Of a stretch of DNA of 64,000 nucleotides, positions 33,038-43,290 are shown piece after piece (position 1 is the stretch's first letter; every line of letters begins with the position of its first letter). The translations under genes were made by a program, and so were the position numbers. The notes below the pieces were generated by a model. The model ran no database searches and had not been told where the DNA came from. It saw only the letters and a list, made by a program, of their open reading frames with translations. Source of the stretch: an uncultured Caulobacterales bacterium (lineage in GTDB: Bacteria; Pseudomonadota; Alphaproteobacteria; Caulobacterales; Caulobacteraceae); assembly GCA_903884425.1 (NCBI GenBank), contig CAISEP010000023.1, positions 1-64,000 of the forward strand. Direction: 5' to 3'.

Positions 33038-33059
33038 GATATAAAGATATCTTTATATC
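33038..33059. promoter_or_regulatory. Perfect 22-bp palindrome upstream of ahcY, candidate operator
   Basis: GATATAAAGATATCTTTATATC, self reverse-complementary. Confidence 0.7.
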
Positions 33060-33192
33060 TGCATCATGCTCTGCGTCCTTCGAGACGCCCCTTCGGGGCT
33101 CCTCAGGATGACGCACATCTGTGATCTACAACCTGCGTCATGGTGAGGAGCGCGGCACGCGCGTCTCGAACCACGCAGCACGCCCCCCGCCC

Positions 33193-33708
33193 TCACGCGG
33201 CGCGGACGGCCTTCTTCACCTTGGCCACGGCGCGCATGCGCTTCAGGCGGGACAGGTGGTCGATGAACAGCACGCCTTCCAGGTGGTCCATCTCGTGCTG
33301 GATGCAGACGGCATAGAGCCCCTCCGCCCATTCCTCCACCGTCTCGCCGTGATAGTTCAGGTAACGGATGCGCACCCGGGCCGGGCGTTCCACCGCGTCA
33401 TAGATGTCGGGGACGGAGAGGCAGCCCTCCTCGTATTCGAACAGCTCCTCGGAGGCCTCGAGGATTTCCGGATTGACGAAGTGCCGGGGCTGGGGGTCCT
33501 CGCCCTCGCGGGCCAGGTCCATGACGATCACCCGCTGGGGCACGCCGATCTGGATGGCGGCCAGGCCGATGCCCGGGGCGTCGTACATGGTCTCCAGCAT
33601 GTCATCCATCAGGGCGCGCAGGGCATCGTCCACCTGCGCGACGGGGGCGGATTTCTGCTTCAGCACCGACTGGTGGTCGGCGACGGTGAGGATGTCTCGG
33701 ATGGCCAT
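33193..33708 (-). CDS. def: Peptide deformylase
   Basis: [22 protein letters not shown]...[22 protein letters not shown]...[18 protein letters not shown]. Confidence 0.95.
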   Translation of the reverse strand: MAIRDILTVADHQSVLKQKSAPVAQVDDALRALMDDMLETMYDAPGIGLAAIQIGVPQRVIVMDLAREGEDPQPRHFVNPEILEASEELFEYEEGCLSVPDIYDAVERPARVRIRYLNYHGETVEEWAEGLYAVCIQHEMDHLEGVLFIDHLSRLKRMRAVAKVKKAVRAA

Positions 33709-33880
33709 GGGGTCGAGGTAGGATCAAGTCCCGGAAAGGTCAAGGATATCGGGGGGTGGCGGGCGTTCTGAACGAGGTTCCCGCCTCAAGGGCGGGAATG
33801 ACAGCTGAAAATATAATACTCGTCATTCCCGGGCGAAGACCCGGGAACCTCGGTCAGGATGAAGCGCCACCTCCGTCCGC

Positions 33881-34183
33881 TCACCCGTCCGTGTCCTCAC
33901 ACCCCTCCACCAGGATCAGCTTGCTGTCGGTGGTGCGGTGGCGAAGGGCGAACAGGGGCTGGGCGTCGGGGTCGGCGAGGAAGGCGCGGGCGTGGTCGGC
34001 GGACGGGAACTCGAGCACCACCACGCGCTCCGGCGTCCAGTCGCCCTCCATCACCGTCGGCACTACGCCGCGGACGATGTAGCGGCCGCCATGCGCGGCG
34101 ATGAAGGCCGGGATCCCGTCCGCATAGGGCAGGAAGCCGGGCAGGTCGGTAATGGAGAAGTCCAGGATCAGGTAGGCGGTCAT
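33881..34183 (-). CDS. DUF1330 domain-containing protein
   Basis: AFIAAHGGRYIVRGVVPTVMEGDWTPERVVVLEFPSADHARAFLADPD. Confidence 0.88.
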   Translation of the reverse strand: MTAYLILDFSITDLPGFLPYADGIPAFIAAHGGRYIVRGVVPTVMEGDWTPERVVVLEFPSADHARAFLADPDAQPLFALRHRTTDSKLILVEGCEDTDG

Positions 34184-34311
34184 CGGAGGCTCCGGGGTGG
34201 TCCTGAACGGGGTTCCCGGCTCAAGGCCGGGAATGGACGACTGATTTTGCTTCTTATCTCCACGTCATTCCCGGGCGAAGCCCAGGGAACCTCCCTCCGG
34301 ATGAGCCCCCC

Positions 34312-35595
34312 TCACTCGGCGGCCGCGTCGCGGCCCTCCGGCGGTGCCAGCTTGGACAGGGGGCGCAGGGCCCCGTCCAGGGTCTCCAGCGTCGGCAGGC
34401 TCTTGCCCTCATGGTCCACGGACAGGGCCTCGAACCGCTTGGCCTGGGTCAGGACATTGCTTTCCAGGGAGCCGACGAAGTCATTGTACTTGGCCACCGC
34501 CCGGCGCAAGCCGTCGCCCAGGCCCTGGACGTGCCCCCCCATCACCGACAGGCGCTTGTAGAGCTCGCGCCCCAGCTCGGCAATCTGGTCGGCGTTGCGG
34601 GACTGGTCCTCCGCCCGCCAGCCATAGGCCACGGCCTTGCACAGGGCGAACAGGGTGGTGGGCGTGACCAGAATCACCCGCTTGTCCATGGCCTCGGCCA
34701 TCAGTTCCGGCGAGCGTTCCAGGGCCGCGGCCAGGAAGCCGTCTCCGGGCACGAACATGGCCACGAAGTCCGGCGAGCCCTCGTCCTTGAACTGATCCCA
34801 GTAGGCCTTGGCCGCGAGACCGGTGATGTGCTGCTTGATGCTGGCGGAATGGCGGACCATGCAGGCCTCCCGGGCCGCGTCGTCTGTGGCGTCCATCGCC
34901 TCCATGAAGGCGGTGGTGGAGCACTTGGCATCGATCACGAACACCCCGCCCCCGGGCAGGCGCACCTTCACGTCCGGGCGGCGGCGGCCCTCCTCCGTCT
35001 CGATGCTGAACTGCTCGAGGAAGTCGAAGCGGGCCGTCAGCCCGGCCATTTCGAGGACATTGCGCAGCGCCTGCTCCCCCCAGCGGCCCTGCACCCCGGC
35101 CCCCCGGCGGAGCGCCTGGGACAGCTTGCGCGCCTCGGCCTGGGTGTCGGTGGAGGCCTGCATCAGGGCGGTGATCTGGGCGCGCAGGCCGCCCGTATCC
35201 TCCGCCCGGCTCTTCTCGATCAGCTGGACCTGTTCCTCGAACTTCTTCAGCGTGTCCGCCACGGGCTTGAGCTGCTTCTCCAGCTCCGACTGGGCCAGCT
35301 GGGCCCGGGCCGTGGCCTGCTCGTCCGCGCGCTTGATCAGTTCGTCCTGGGCCTTGGTCAGGGTTTCCGCCGACAGGGCGCGGAAGGCCTGGCCCATGCT
35401 GGCGCTCACATCCTCGAGGCTGCGGGCCCGGGCCTCCGCCTCGGCGATGCGCAGGCCGGACCGGGCCAGCTCCTGCGCCAGGCCGTCGGCGCGGGCCCGC
35501 TCCCGCCGGGCCTCCCCCAGGAAGTACCAGGTGGCCCCACCCAGGGCGACTGTGGCCAGGCCCAGCAGCAGGGCGATCACGGAGGAAATGTTCAT
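34312..35595 (-). CDS. rmuC: DNA recombination protein RmuC
   Basis: GRWGEQALRNVLEMAGLTARFDFLEQFSIETEEGRRRPDVKVRLPGGGVFVIDAKC. Confidence 0.92.
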   Translation of the reverse strand: MNISSVIALLLGLATVALGGATWYFLGEARRERARADGLAQELARSGLRIAEAEARARSLEDVSASMGQAFRALSAETLTKAQDELIKRADEQATARAQLAQSELEKQLKPVADTLKKFEEQVQLIEKSRAEDTGGLRAQITALMQASTDTQAEARKLSQALRRGAGVQGRWGEQALRNVLEMAGLTARFDFLEQFSIETEEGRRRPDVKVRLPGGGVFVIDAKCSTTAFMEAMDATDDAAREACMVRHSASIKQHITGLAAKAYWDQFKDEGSPDFVAMFVPGDGFLAAALERSPELMAEAMDKRVILVTPTTLFALCKAVAYGWRAEDQSRNADQIAELGRELYKRLSVMGGHVQGLGDGLRRAVAKYNDFVGSLESNVLTQAKRFEALSVDHEGKSLPTLETLDGALRPLSKLAPPEGRDAAAE

Positions 35596-36020
35596 GCCTT
35601 GTTCCATAGCCCGGCCAGGGCCGGGACGAAAGAGGCCGTGCGCGGATTTCGCCGGGGGAGGGACAGGATGCCGCAGATCAGGGGCATCACCTGTCCCTGA
35701 AAAGGAACCGCGCCCGCCGCCGTCCGGTTCGTGGGTCCGACTGAACGAACCTGGAACCGACAGCGACGGGCGCGAGGGACTTTGGACCTCCATCCAAGGA
35801 TGCCACCCTGCGCCACGAGTGGAAAAAATGCCAATCAACAGGCTGTGAAGGGCGATCTGCCGGATCGGCGGGCCAACCGGACGAAATCGTCCCTGTACGG
35901 AATCCCCGCGTGGAAAATTGTCCCGCGAAGATTTGCCGCTCGAAAAATTGTAAGCCGGTGCCCGACGTGCTAGGCGCAGCCCATTCCCCGAACCGCCCAG
36001 CCCGCCGGACCCCCTCGCCG

Positions 36021-37625
36021 ATGACAGCCCCCGCCTTTCCGCCCGCGCCCGATCTCGTCAAGCCGAAACGCGCCCTTCTGTCCGTGTCGGACAAGACCGG
36101 TCTGGTCGAGGCCGCCCGGGCCCTGGCGGCCGCGGGGGTGGAACTGGTCTCCACCGGGGGCACCAAGGCCGCCATCGCCGCCGGCGGCCTGCCGGTGAAG
36201 GACGTGTCGGAGATCACCGGCTTTCCGGAGATGATGGACGGCCGGGTGAAGACCCTGCACCCGGTGGTGCATGGCGGCCTGCTGGGCGTACGCAATGCCG
36301 ACAGCCATGCCGCCGCCATGGCCGAGCACGGCATCGGGCCGATCGACATCCTCTACTGCAATCTCTACCCCTTCGAGGCGACGGTGGCCGCGGGGGCGGA
36401 CTTCGAGACCTCCGTGGAGAATATCGACATCGGCGGTCCGGCCATGATCCGCTCGTCGGCCAAGAACCACGGCTTCGTCGCCGTCTGCGTCGATCCGGAG
36501 GGCATGGCCGAGGTGGTGGCCGCCCTCGCCGCCGACGGGGGCACGACGCTCGCCCTGCGCAAGCGCCTGGCCGCCCGGGCCTATGCCCGCACCGCCGCCT
36601 ATGATGCCGCCATCTCCGCCTGGTTCGCGGGCCAGCTCTCCGACACTTATCCCGAGCGCAAGACCCTCGCCGGGACCCTGGCCCAGACCATGCGCTACGG
36701 GGAGAACCCGCACCAGACGGCGGCCTTCTACCGCACCTCCGACCCCCGTCCCGGCGTCGCCCGCGCCCGGCAGCTGCAGGGCAAGGAACTCAGCTACAAC
36801 AACATCGCCGATACTGACGCGGCCTATGAGCTGGTGGCGGAATTCGCCGATCGGCCTGCCGTGGCCATCATCAAGCACGCCAATCCCTGCGGCGTGGCCG
36901 TGGGCGCGACCCTGTCGGAGGCCTATGCCCGGGCCCTGCAGTGCGACCCGGTCTCGGCCTTCGGCGGCGTCATCGCCGTCAGCCAGAAGCTGGATGTGGA
37001 GACCGCCCGCCAGATCACCGAGCTCTTTACCGAGGTGGTCATCGCCCCGGACGCGGACGAGGACGCCATCGCGCTCTTCGCCGCGCGGCGGAACCTGCGC
37101 CTGCTGCTGGCAGGGTCGCTGCCCGACCCCCTGGCCGGGGGCGAGGTGTTCCGCTCCGTCGCCGGGGGCTTCCTGGTCCAGTCGCGGGACACGGCCCGCA
37201 TCGGCCCCGCCGACCTGAAGATCGTGACGAAGCGCCAGCCCACGCCCACCGAGATCGCCGACATGCTGTTCGCCTTCACCGTGGCCAAGCACGTGAAGTC
37301 CAACGCCATCGTCTATGCCCGCAACGGCCAGACGGCGGGCATCGGCGCCGGGCAGATGAACCGTCGCGACTCCGCCCGCATCGCCGCCCTGCGCGCCGCC
37401 GAGGCGGCCGAGGCCGCGGGCCTGCCCCAGTCCCTGGCCGAGGGTTCGGCCTGCGCGTCGGAGGCCTTCTTCCCCTTCGCCGACGGCCTGCTCCAGGCGG
37501 TGGAGGCGGGGGCCACCGCCGTGATCCAGCCCGGCGGCTCGATCCGCGACGCCGATGTCATCGCCGCCGCGGACGAGGCGGGGATCACCATGGCCTTCAC
37601 CGGCGTCCGCGTCTTCCGTCACTAG
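36021..37625 (+). CDS. purH: Bifunctional AICAR formyltransferase/IMP cyclohydrolase
   Basis: [37 protein letters not shown]...[13 protein letters not shown]...ANPCGVAVG. Confidence 0.96.
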   Translation: MTAPAFPPAPDLVKPKRALLSVSDKTGLVEAARALAAAGVELVSTGGTKAAIAAGGLPVKDVSEITGFPEMMDGRVKTLHPVVHGGLLGVRNADSHAAAMAEHGIGPIDILYCNLYPFEATVAAGADFETSVENIDIGGPAMIRSSAKNHGFVAVCVDPEGMAEVVAALAADGGTTLALRKRLAARAYARTAAYDAAISAWFAGQLSDTYPERKTLAGTLAQTMRYGENPHQTAAFYRTSDPRPGVARARQLQGKELSYNNIADTDAAYELVAEFADRPAVAIIKHANPCGVAVGATLSEAYARALQCDPVSAFGGVIAVSQKLDVETARQITELFTEVVIAPDADEDAIALFAARRNLRLLLAGSLPDPLAGGEVFRSVAGGFLVQSRDTARIGPADLKIVTKRQPTPTEIADMLFAFTVAKHVKSNAIVYARNGQTAGIGAGQMNRRDSARIAALRAAEAAEAAGLPQSLAEGSACASEAFFPFADGLLQAVEAGATAVIQPGGSIRDADVIAAADEAGITMAFTGVRVFRH

Positions 37626-37634
37626 GACCCGCGC

Positions 37635-39062
37635 ATGAGCGACACGCCTCCGGACCTGAAGATCACGCCGCGCTCGGGCGAGCGGGGCAAGACCGTGGGC
37701 ATGGTCAGCCTGGGCTGCCCCAAGGCCCTGGTGGATTCGGAGCGGATCCTCACCCGTCTGCGCGGCGACGGCTACCAGACGGTGGGCGACTATGCGGAGG
37801 CCGACGCCGTCATCGTCAATACCTGCGCCTTCCTCGACAGCGCCCGGGAGGAGAGCCTGGAGGCCATTGCCGAGGCCCGGGCGTCCGGCCGCCCGGTGAT
37901 CGTCACCGGCTGCATGGGGGGCGAGGAGCAGCTGATCCGCGACCGCTTCCCGGACCTGGCCGCCATCACCGGTGCCCAGGCCTATGACGCCGTGGTCTCC
38001 GCCGTTCACCGGGCCGCACCCCAGCCCTTCGCCGACCTGGTCCCCACGCCCCCCGCCGGGCTGAAGCTGACCCCGTCGCACTATGCCTATCTGAAGATTT
38101 CCGAGGGTTGCGACCATCGCTGCAGCTTCTGCATCATCCCGTCCCTGCGCGGCGATCTCGCCTCCCGCCCGGTGGCCGAGGTGCTGGCCGAGGCCGAGGC
38201 CCTGGTCAACCGCGGGGTGAAGGAGCTGCTGGTGGTGGCCCAGGACACCTCCGCCTACGGCCTCGACATCCGCTACCAGCCCGGTGAATGGCGGGGCCGG
38301 GAGTGGCGCGCCAATCTCGAGGATCTCGCCCGCGGACTGGGGGAGCTGGGGGTCTGGACCCGGCTCCACTACATCTATCCCTATCCGCATGTGGACGCGG
38401 TGATCCCGCTGATGGCGGAGGGGAAGATCCTTCCCTATCTCGACATTCCCTTCCAGCACGCCAGCCCCTCCGTGCTGAAGGCCATGAAGCGCCCCGCCAA
38501 CGAGGCCCGCACCCTGGAGCGGCTGGCCGCCTGGCGGGCGATTGCGCCGAAGCTCGTGATCCGCTCCACCTTCGTGGTCGGTTTCCCCGGCGAGACCGAG
38601 GCCGACTTCCAGCACCTGCTGGACTGGCTGGAGGAGGCGCAGCTCGACCGCGTGGGCTGCTTCGCCTACGAGAACGTGGCGGGTGCCGCCGCCAACCACC
38701 TGCCCGACCACGTGCCGGAGGAGGTGAAGCAGGACCGCCGCGCCCGGTTCATGGCCGCCGCCGAGCGGATCAGCCGGGCGAAGCTGAAGAAGAAGCTCGG
38801 CCATGTGATCGACGTGCTGGTGGACACGGTGCGCCCCGACGGGGTGGCCCTGGCCCGCAGCGCGGCGGATGCGCCGGAGATCGACGGCTGCGTCTATGTC
38901 CGCGACGCCGCCCACCTGAAGGTGGGGGAGTTCGCCCGGGTCCGGGTGGAGCGCACCGACGCCTTCGACCTGCAGGCCGTCCCCGTGACCCCGCACGGCC
39001 GCCCGGGCTTCCGCTCCACCGTCCGGCCGGGCGCCCGGATGCACCGGGTGATCGGGCGGTAG
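37635..39062 (+). CDS. rimO: 30S ribosomal protein S12 methylthiotransferase RimO
   Basis: [22 protein letters not shown]; radical [22 protein letters not shown]. Confidence 0.95.
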   Translation: MSDTPPDLKITPRSGERGKTVGMVSLGCPKALVDSERILTRLRGDGYQTVGDYAEADAVIVNTCAFLDSAREESLEAIAEARASGRPVIVTGCMGGEEQLIRDRFPDLAAITGAQAYDAVVSAVHRAAPQPFADLVPTPPAGLKLTPSHYAYLKISEGCDHRCSFCIIPSLRGDLASRPVAEVLAEAEALVNRGVKELLVVAQDTSAYGLDIRYQPGEWRGREWRANLEDLARGLGELGVWTRLHYIYPYPHVDAVIPLMAEGKILPYLDIPFQHASPSVLKAMKRPANEARTLERLAAWRAIAPKLVIRSTFVVGFPGETEADFQHLLDWLEEAQLDRVGCFAYENVAGAAANHLPDHVPEEVKQDRRARFMAAAERISRAKLKKKLGHVIDVLVDTVRPDGVALARSAADAPEIDGCVYVRDAAHLKVGEFARVRVERTDAFDLQAVPVTPHGRPGFRSTVRPGARMHRVIGR

Positions 39063-39392
39063 GGGGGGCCTTGCGTCCTTCGAGACGGCCCGTGCCGGGC
39101 CTCCTCAGGATGACGCAGGGGTGGGGTAATCGCGCCCACGTTCGGTTGTCGCCCATGCACCTACGCGCGTCATCCTGAGGAGGGCCGAAGGCCCGTCTCG
39201 AAGGACGCCGACCGCTCGATCCTGAATACGGTTCCCGGGTCTTCGCCCGGGAATGACAAAATTATCTCTTCAAGCCGTCATTCCCGGCCTTGAGCCGGGA
39301 ACCCCCGTCCGGCTTGCACCCCTGCCCAAACCTCCCACCCTCCGTCATCCTGAGGAGGGCCGAAGGCCCGTCTCGAAGGACGCACACTCCCC

Positions 39393-39920
39393 ATGACCGA
39401 CCGCTTCATCCTGATCTCCGGCTGCTCCGGCGGCGGCAAGTCCACCCTGCTGGCAGAACTCAAGCGCCGCGGCCACGCGGTGGTGGAGGAGCCCGGCCGC
39501 CGAATCATCGCCGCCGCCAGGGTCTCGGGGGAGGACGTGCTCCCCTGGGCGAACCCGCAAGCCTTCCTGCGCCGGGCCATCGAGACGGCCCTGGCAGACC
39601 GCGCCGCTGTCGCCGCCCTGCCGGGGCCGGTGTTCTTCGACCGGGGCCTGATCGACGCCGCCTCCGGCCTGCAGGCCCTCACCGGCGAGCCTGTCCTTCG
39701 CCCCCTGGCCGACGCCCATCCGAGCCACCGCCGGGTCTTCTTCGCGCCCCCCTGGCCAGAGATCCACGAGACCGACCCCGACCGCCCCCACGGCCTCGCC
39801 GCCGCCATCGCCGAGCACGACCGCCTCGCCCGGGACTATGTCGCCCTGGGCTACGAGCTGGTGGAGTTGCCGAAGATGGACCTGGCGGCGCGGGCGGATT
39901 TTGTGCTCGGGGCGATGTAA
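39393..39920 (+). CDS. AAA family ATPase (P-loop), chromosomal gene immediately left of the element
   Basis: FILISGCSGGGKSTLLAELKRRGHAVVEEPGRRII. Confidence 0.85.
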   Translation: MTDRFILISGCSGGGKSTLLAELKRRGHAVVEEPGRRIIAAARVSGEDVLPWANPQAFLRRAIETALADRAAVAALPGPVFFDRGLIDAASGLQALTGEPVLRPLADAHPSHRRVFFAPPWPEIHETDPDRPHGLAAAIAEHDRLARDYVALGYELVELPKMDLAARADFVLGAM

Positions 39921-39930
39921 CTCAGACCGT

Positions 39931-39945
39931 GGCTTCAAGAAACAA
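39931..39945. repeat. Left copy of 15-bp direct repeat (target site duplication)
   Basis: GGCTTCAAGAAACAA, identical to 55761-55775. Confidence 0.9.
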
Positions 39946-39986
39946 GGGGTAGAGCGAAGGGCTAGACATAGCCAGAATCCGACCAC
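39946..39986 (+). repeat. Left terminal inverted repeat
   Basis: GGGGTAGAGCGAAGGGCTAGACATAGCCAGAATCCGACCAC; 31/41 identical to reverse complement of 55720-55760. Confidence 0.88.
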
Positions 39987-40007
39987 ACCTCTGGAGTGTG
40001 TCGACAT

Positions 40008-40556
40008 CTATCTCCGAGCTGGTGGTCTCCCACGGCGGGGTGCGCCATCGTCGGCCGTCTTGGATGTCAACAAAGCTACAAGGTCCTCCCGTTTGATCAG
40101 GATCCTTGACCCAACCCGATAGGATGGAAGTTGTCTGTCGGAGACCATGCGGTAAATGGTACCTTTGCTGAGGCCAACGAGATCCGCCGCCCCTTTGATC
40201 GTTACAGCCAAGGCGTTCGCAGTGGCGGTTGGCGTCGATCTAATCGCAATTGCCTGGAATATCTTATCCAGTAACGCCGCCTCGAAACCCGCAAGCTCGT
40301 AGGGCGGTCGCTCAGGCTCAACCAGGCGGCCCATTGGGAACTTTGCAATCATCCGGTCGAGGTCGTTTCGACGCCACCGGATGACCGAAAGCCCGAGTTC
40401 TACCGGCCTGACGTCGCTGGCGTTGGCAAGGTGTTGAAAGCTGTCCTCATCCAACGAAAGGTATCTGCATGCCAAAGACGTTGTCATGAGAAGTGGCCAG
40501 TTCGGCAATGGCTCGTCGAAGATCTGCCGCGTTGCGGGCGAGGGCTGTTTTGTCAT
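40008..40556 (-). CDS. Excisionase/MerR-type HTH DNA-binding protein
   Basis: VTIKGAADLVGLSKGTIYRMVSDRQLPSYRVGSRILIKREDLVALL; transcribed toward left TIR. Confidence 0.8.
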   Translation of the reverse strand: MTKQPSPATRQIFDEPLPNWPLLMTTSLACRYLSLDEDSFQHLANASDVRPVELGLSVIRWRRNDLDRMIAKFPMGRLVEPERPPYELAGFEAALLDKIFQAIAIRSTPTATANALAVTIKGAADLVGLSKGTIYRMVSDRQLPSYRVGSRILIKREDLVALLTSKTADDGAPRRGRPPARR

Positions 40557-41155
40557 TTAGGGTGCTCGGATGGTCCGGGATGTCGGGTAAGGCTAAGCGC
40601 TGAGCTAGCCGTTCGGGGATCACACATCCGCGATCGACACATGCCTGTGAGGCCGCTTGAGAAGCGTCGCCGTGAATAGGAGCGGCGGCGAGGTCTGGAA
40701 GGCAAGCACCTTGAATTTTTCCAGCTCCAAATGGATCGGCATGACGAAGCCGTCCGCATTGAGAATTTTGTGGCGTCCTACCCTCCGGAAGGCCGCTCCG
40801 ACGAAAAGGTCGCAGCTCTGTTGGATTGGGCCGCCAATCGCGCCCGCAAGCTTCGGGCTGAATTCTCTCCGATCCGGCTTCGCGAAAAGCTCGATCGAAA
40901 CGACCTGATGAATGACGAGGCTGAGGTCGCATCTTGGCGACCGGTTGAGTAAAATTGCTAAGGTCAAAAAAGTCCCAGCTTTACGGGTGTGCGTCAGCAG
41001 CCACTCGTTTTTGTTTGTACGCCGCCAGTGGCGCGATGAAGGCGAATATCGTCGCCAACATTCGGTGTGATAACTGCAGCTCGGTCGGTTATCGGGCTCT
41101 TTCCCCAAATTAATGCAAATGATTGCAGCTCAAAATGAAACCAAAATTAACCTGA

Positions 41156-41515
41156 ATGTTATCAAAAGTTGTAGACATGGTAAGAAAGTTCGTTCAGCCT
41201 CGCTGTGTCAATCTGCGAAAGGTGGCTCCAGTGTCCAACAACCGCAATCGAATCAAGTCCCTCGCATCGGCTCTGGCCGCTCTCGCCGTTCCTCTCGCCC
41301 TTGGCGGTGCTGGTGGCGCGATCGCAGCCCCGAGCTCGGTAGCTTCAAGCCAGGCGACTTCTCCTGAGAAGCCGGCTGCGGCGGACCTGCTCAGCTTTGT
41401 CGTCACCGATCAGTCGAGCGCCCAGTCGCTGTCAGATCAACATGCTTCTCATGCTTCGCACGCATCTCATGCGTCGCATGCCTCTCACGCATCGCACGCG
41501 TCGAGCGCTTTTTAG
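41156..41515 (+). CDS. hxsA: His-Xaa-Ser repeat RiPP precursor HxsA
   Basis: C-terminal QHASHASHASHASHASHASHASSAF (seven HAS units), followed by hxsD/B/C; start codon uncertain (GTG at MSNNRNR possible). Confidence 0.92.
   Translation: MLSKVVDMVRKFVQPRCVNLRKVAPVSNNRNRIKSLASALAALAVPLALGGAGGAIAAPSSVASSQATSPEKPAAADLLSFVVTDQSSAQSLSDQHASHASHASHASHASHASHASSAF
41441..41503 (+). repeat. 7 x 9-bp coding repeat encoding (His-Ala-Ser)7
   Basis: CATGCTTCT CATGCTTCG CACGCATCT CATGCGTCG CATGCCTCT CACGCATCG CACGCGTCG. Confidence 0.97.
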
Positions 41516-41520
41516 TCGAC

Positions 41521-41820
41521 ATGATCGATACAGTGCTGACCTTCTCCCGCAGCACGCAGTCTCTGACTGCGTTGCGGGAAGCCTCTTATCGTCTCATCGG
41601 TGTTGCATCGACGAAGATCGACGCGACAGACGAGAACTATGTCTGCTCCCTAAGCTCGGATCCAAAACAGAAGATCTCGGATTCAGAGCTCTCTGCTCGC
41701 TTCCTGGATTTGGTGACGGACGAGAACCTTCGAGAGCAAATCGAACAGAAGACACAGCCGTTGCGTGACGTGATTGTCGCTTTGGCCTTTGGAGCCATGG
41801 CTCAGGGTCAAAATACCTAA
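41521..41820 (+). CDS. hxsD: His-Xaa-Ser system protein HxsD
   Basis: 99-aa protein between hxsA and hxsB; size and position fit HxsD. Confidence 0.8.
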   Translation: MIDTVLTFSRSTQSLTALREASYRLIGVASTKIDATDENYVCSLSSDPKQKISDSELSARFLDLVTDENLREQIEQKTQPLRDVIVALAFGAMAQGQNT

Positions 41821-41838
41821 CTCTCTGGTCAGGAACCA

Positions 41839-43290
41839 ATGGCGAGATTTCAGGCGGTTGAGGCATTCCACCGACTAGCCGACGAGACCGTTCTGCTACC
41901 GATGAGTTTTGAGCGCATCGAAGGCGGTCGAGCCGTCATTTCAAATTTTGTCGGCGACTTTCTTACGGTCACAGATGAGGAGCTTCGACGGATCGTCGAG
42001 CTAGATGTTGCGCCAGGCGACGGGCTCTATGAGCGCGCATATGAGAAGCTCCTGATATCGGGTCGTTCTCAAATCTCACGGCTCCAGCTGATAGCGGCGC
42101 GTTACCGAACACGCATGGCTTTTGCGAATGCCGGGACCGGCCTTCATCTCTTTGTCGTCACCCTTCGATGCGAACACTCTTGTCCATACTGCCAAGTGTC
42201 ACGCCGCAGTGCCGATAAGAACCTCTTCGATATGGATGAGGTCACAGCTCAAAAAGCTCTCGATATGGCTTTTTCATCTCCCTCCCCTCAAATCAAAATT
42301 GAGTTTCAGGGCGGCGAGCCATTGTTAAATTTCGAATTAATAAAGAAAATAGTATTCTGGGGAGAAGAAAGATCGGCTGAATTGGGCAAGCCAGTCACCT
42401 TTGTTATTACAACAAACCTAGCGTTGCTGAACGATGAGGTGTTGCAATTTTCGAAAGAGCATCAAATACTTATATCAACATCGCTCGATGGACCTAAAGA
42501 TTTGCATAACAAGAACCGACCGCGCCCGGGCGGGAATAGTTATGAGCTTGCAGTTGCCGGAATAGATCGAATTCGCGAATTCCTCGGCCCTGACAAGGTT
42601 GGGGCCTTGATGACGACTACGCAGTCAAGCCTTGATAGAGCTAAAGACATTATCGATGAGTACGTAGATCGTGATTTGGGCGGAATTTTTCTCAGGCCGC
42701 TATCTCCATATGGTTTTGCAATTAAAACAAAGCAATTCGCTCGATACAAAACCGACGAGTGGTTTGAATTTTACAAAACGGGTTTAAATTATATTTTTGA
42801 AATAAATAAAGCTGGCAAACATTTTCCAGAGTTCTACGCAACCAATATACTCCGTCGCATGTTTAGCGATAGACCGACTGGATATGTCGATTTGCGAAGC
42901 CCCGCCGGTATCGGGCTGGGAGCCCTCGTGTATAACTATGACGGCCGAGTATTTGCTTCCGACGAGGGGCGAATGCTGGCTGAGATGGGTGATCGAACGT
43001 TCGACTTGGGTGACGTATTTACGAGCTCATATGAGGATATCATCCTCTCAGACAAACTCGTGGATCTTGTCGCGAATTCGCTGACCCAATGCGCGCCGCA
43101 GTGTCGGACATGTGCGTTCGAACCGCATTGCGGCGCTGATCCTGTTTATCACCACGCTACACAGGGCGACGAAGTGGGGATCAAGCCACTCTCCGAGTTC
43201 TGCCGCCGGCAGAAGAACATGATGGCACTGCTTCTGGATATTTTAGACAATTCTCCGGACGAGGCAGCTATCTTGCGGAGCTGGATCTGA
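41839..43290 (+). CDS. hxsB: His-Xaa-Ser system radical SAM maturase HxsB
   Basis: Radical SAM VTLRCEHSCPYCQVSRR; SPASM-like CAPQCRTCAFEPHCGADPVYHH...FCRRQ. Confidence 0.9.
   Translation: MARFQAVEAFHRLADETVLLPMSFERIEGGRAVISNFVGDFLTVTDEELRRIVELDVAPGDGLYERAYEKLLISGRSQISRLQLIAARYRTRMAFANAGTGLHLFVVTLRCEHSCPYCQVSRRSADKNLFDMDEVTAQKALDMAFSSPSPQIKIEFQGGEPLLNFELIKKIVFWGEERSAELGKPVTFVITTNLALLNDEVLQFSKEHQILISTSLDGPKDLHNKNRPRPGGNSYELAVAGIDRIREFLGPDKVGALMTTTQSSLDRAKDIIDEYVDRDLGGIFLRPLSPYGFAIKTKQFARYKTDEWFEFYKTGLNYIFEINKAGKHFPEFYATNILRRMFSDRPTGYVDLRSPAGIGLGALVYNYDGRVFASDEGRMLAEMGDRTFDLGDVFTSSYEDIILSDKLVDLVANSLTQCAPQCRTCAFEPHCGADPVYHHATQGDEVGIKPLSEFCRRQKNMMALLLDILDNSPDEAAILRSWI

Noticed and set aside
35970-39044. 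1024-aa antisense ORF
   Set aside because: Antisense to purH and rimO; shadow ORF of high-GC coding DNA.
41441-41503. Short tandem repeats resembling a CRISPR or minisatellite
   Set aside because: 9-bp units with no spacers, in frame, encoding (HAS)7 of HxsA.
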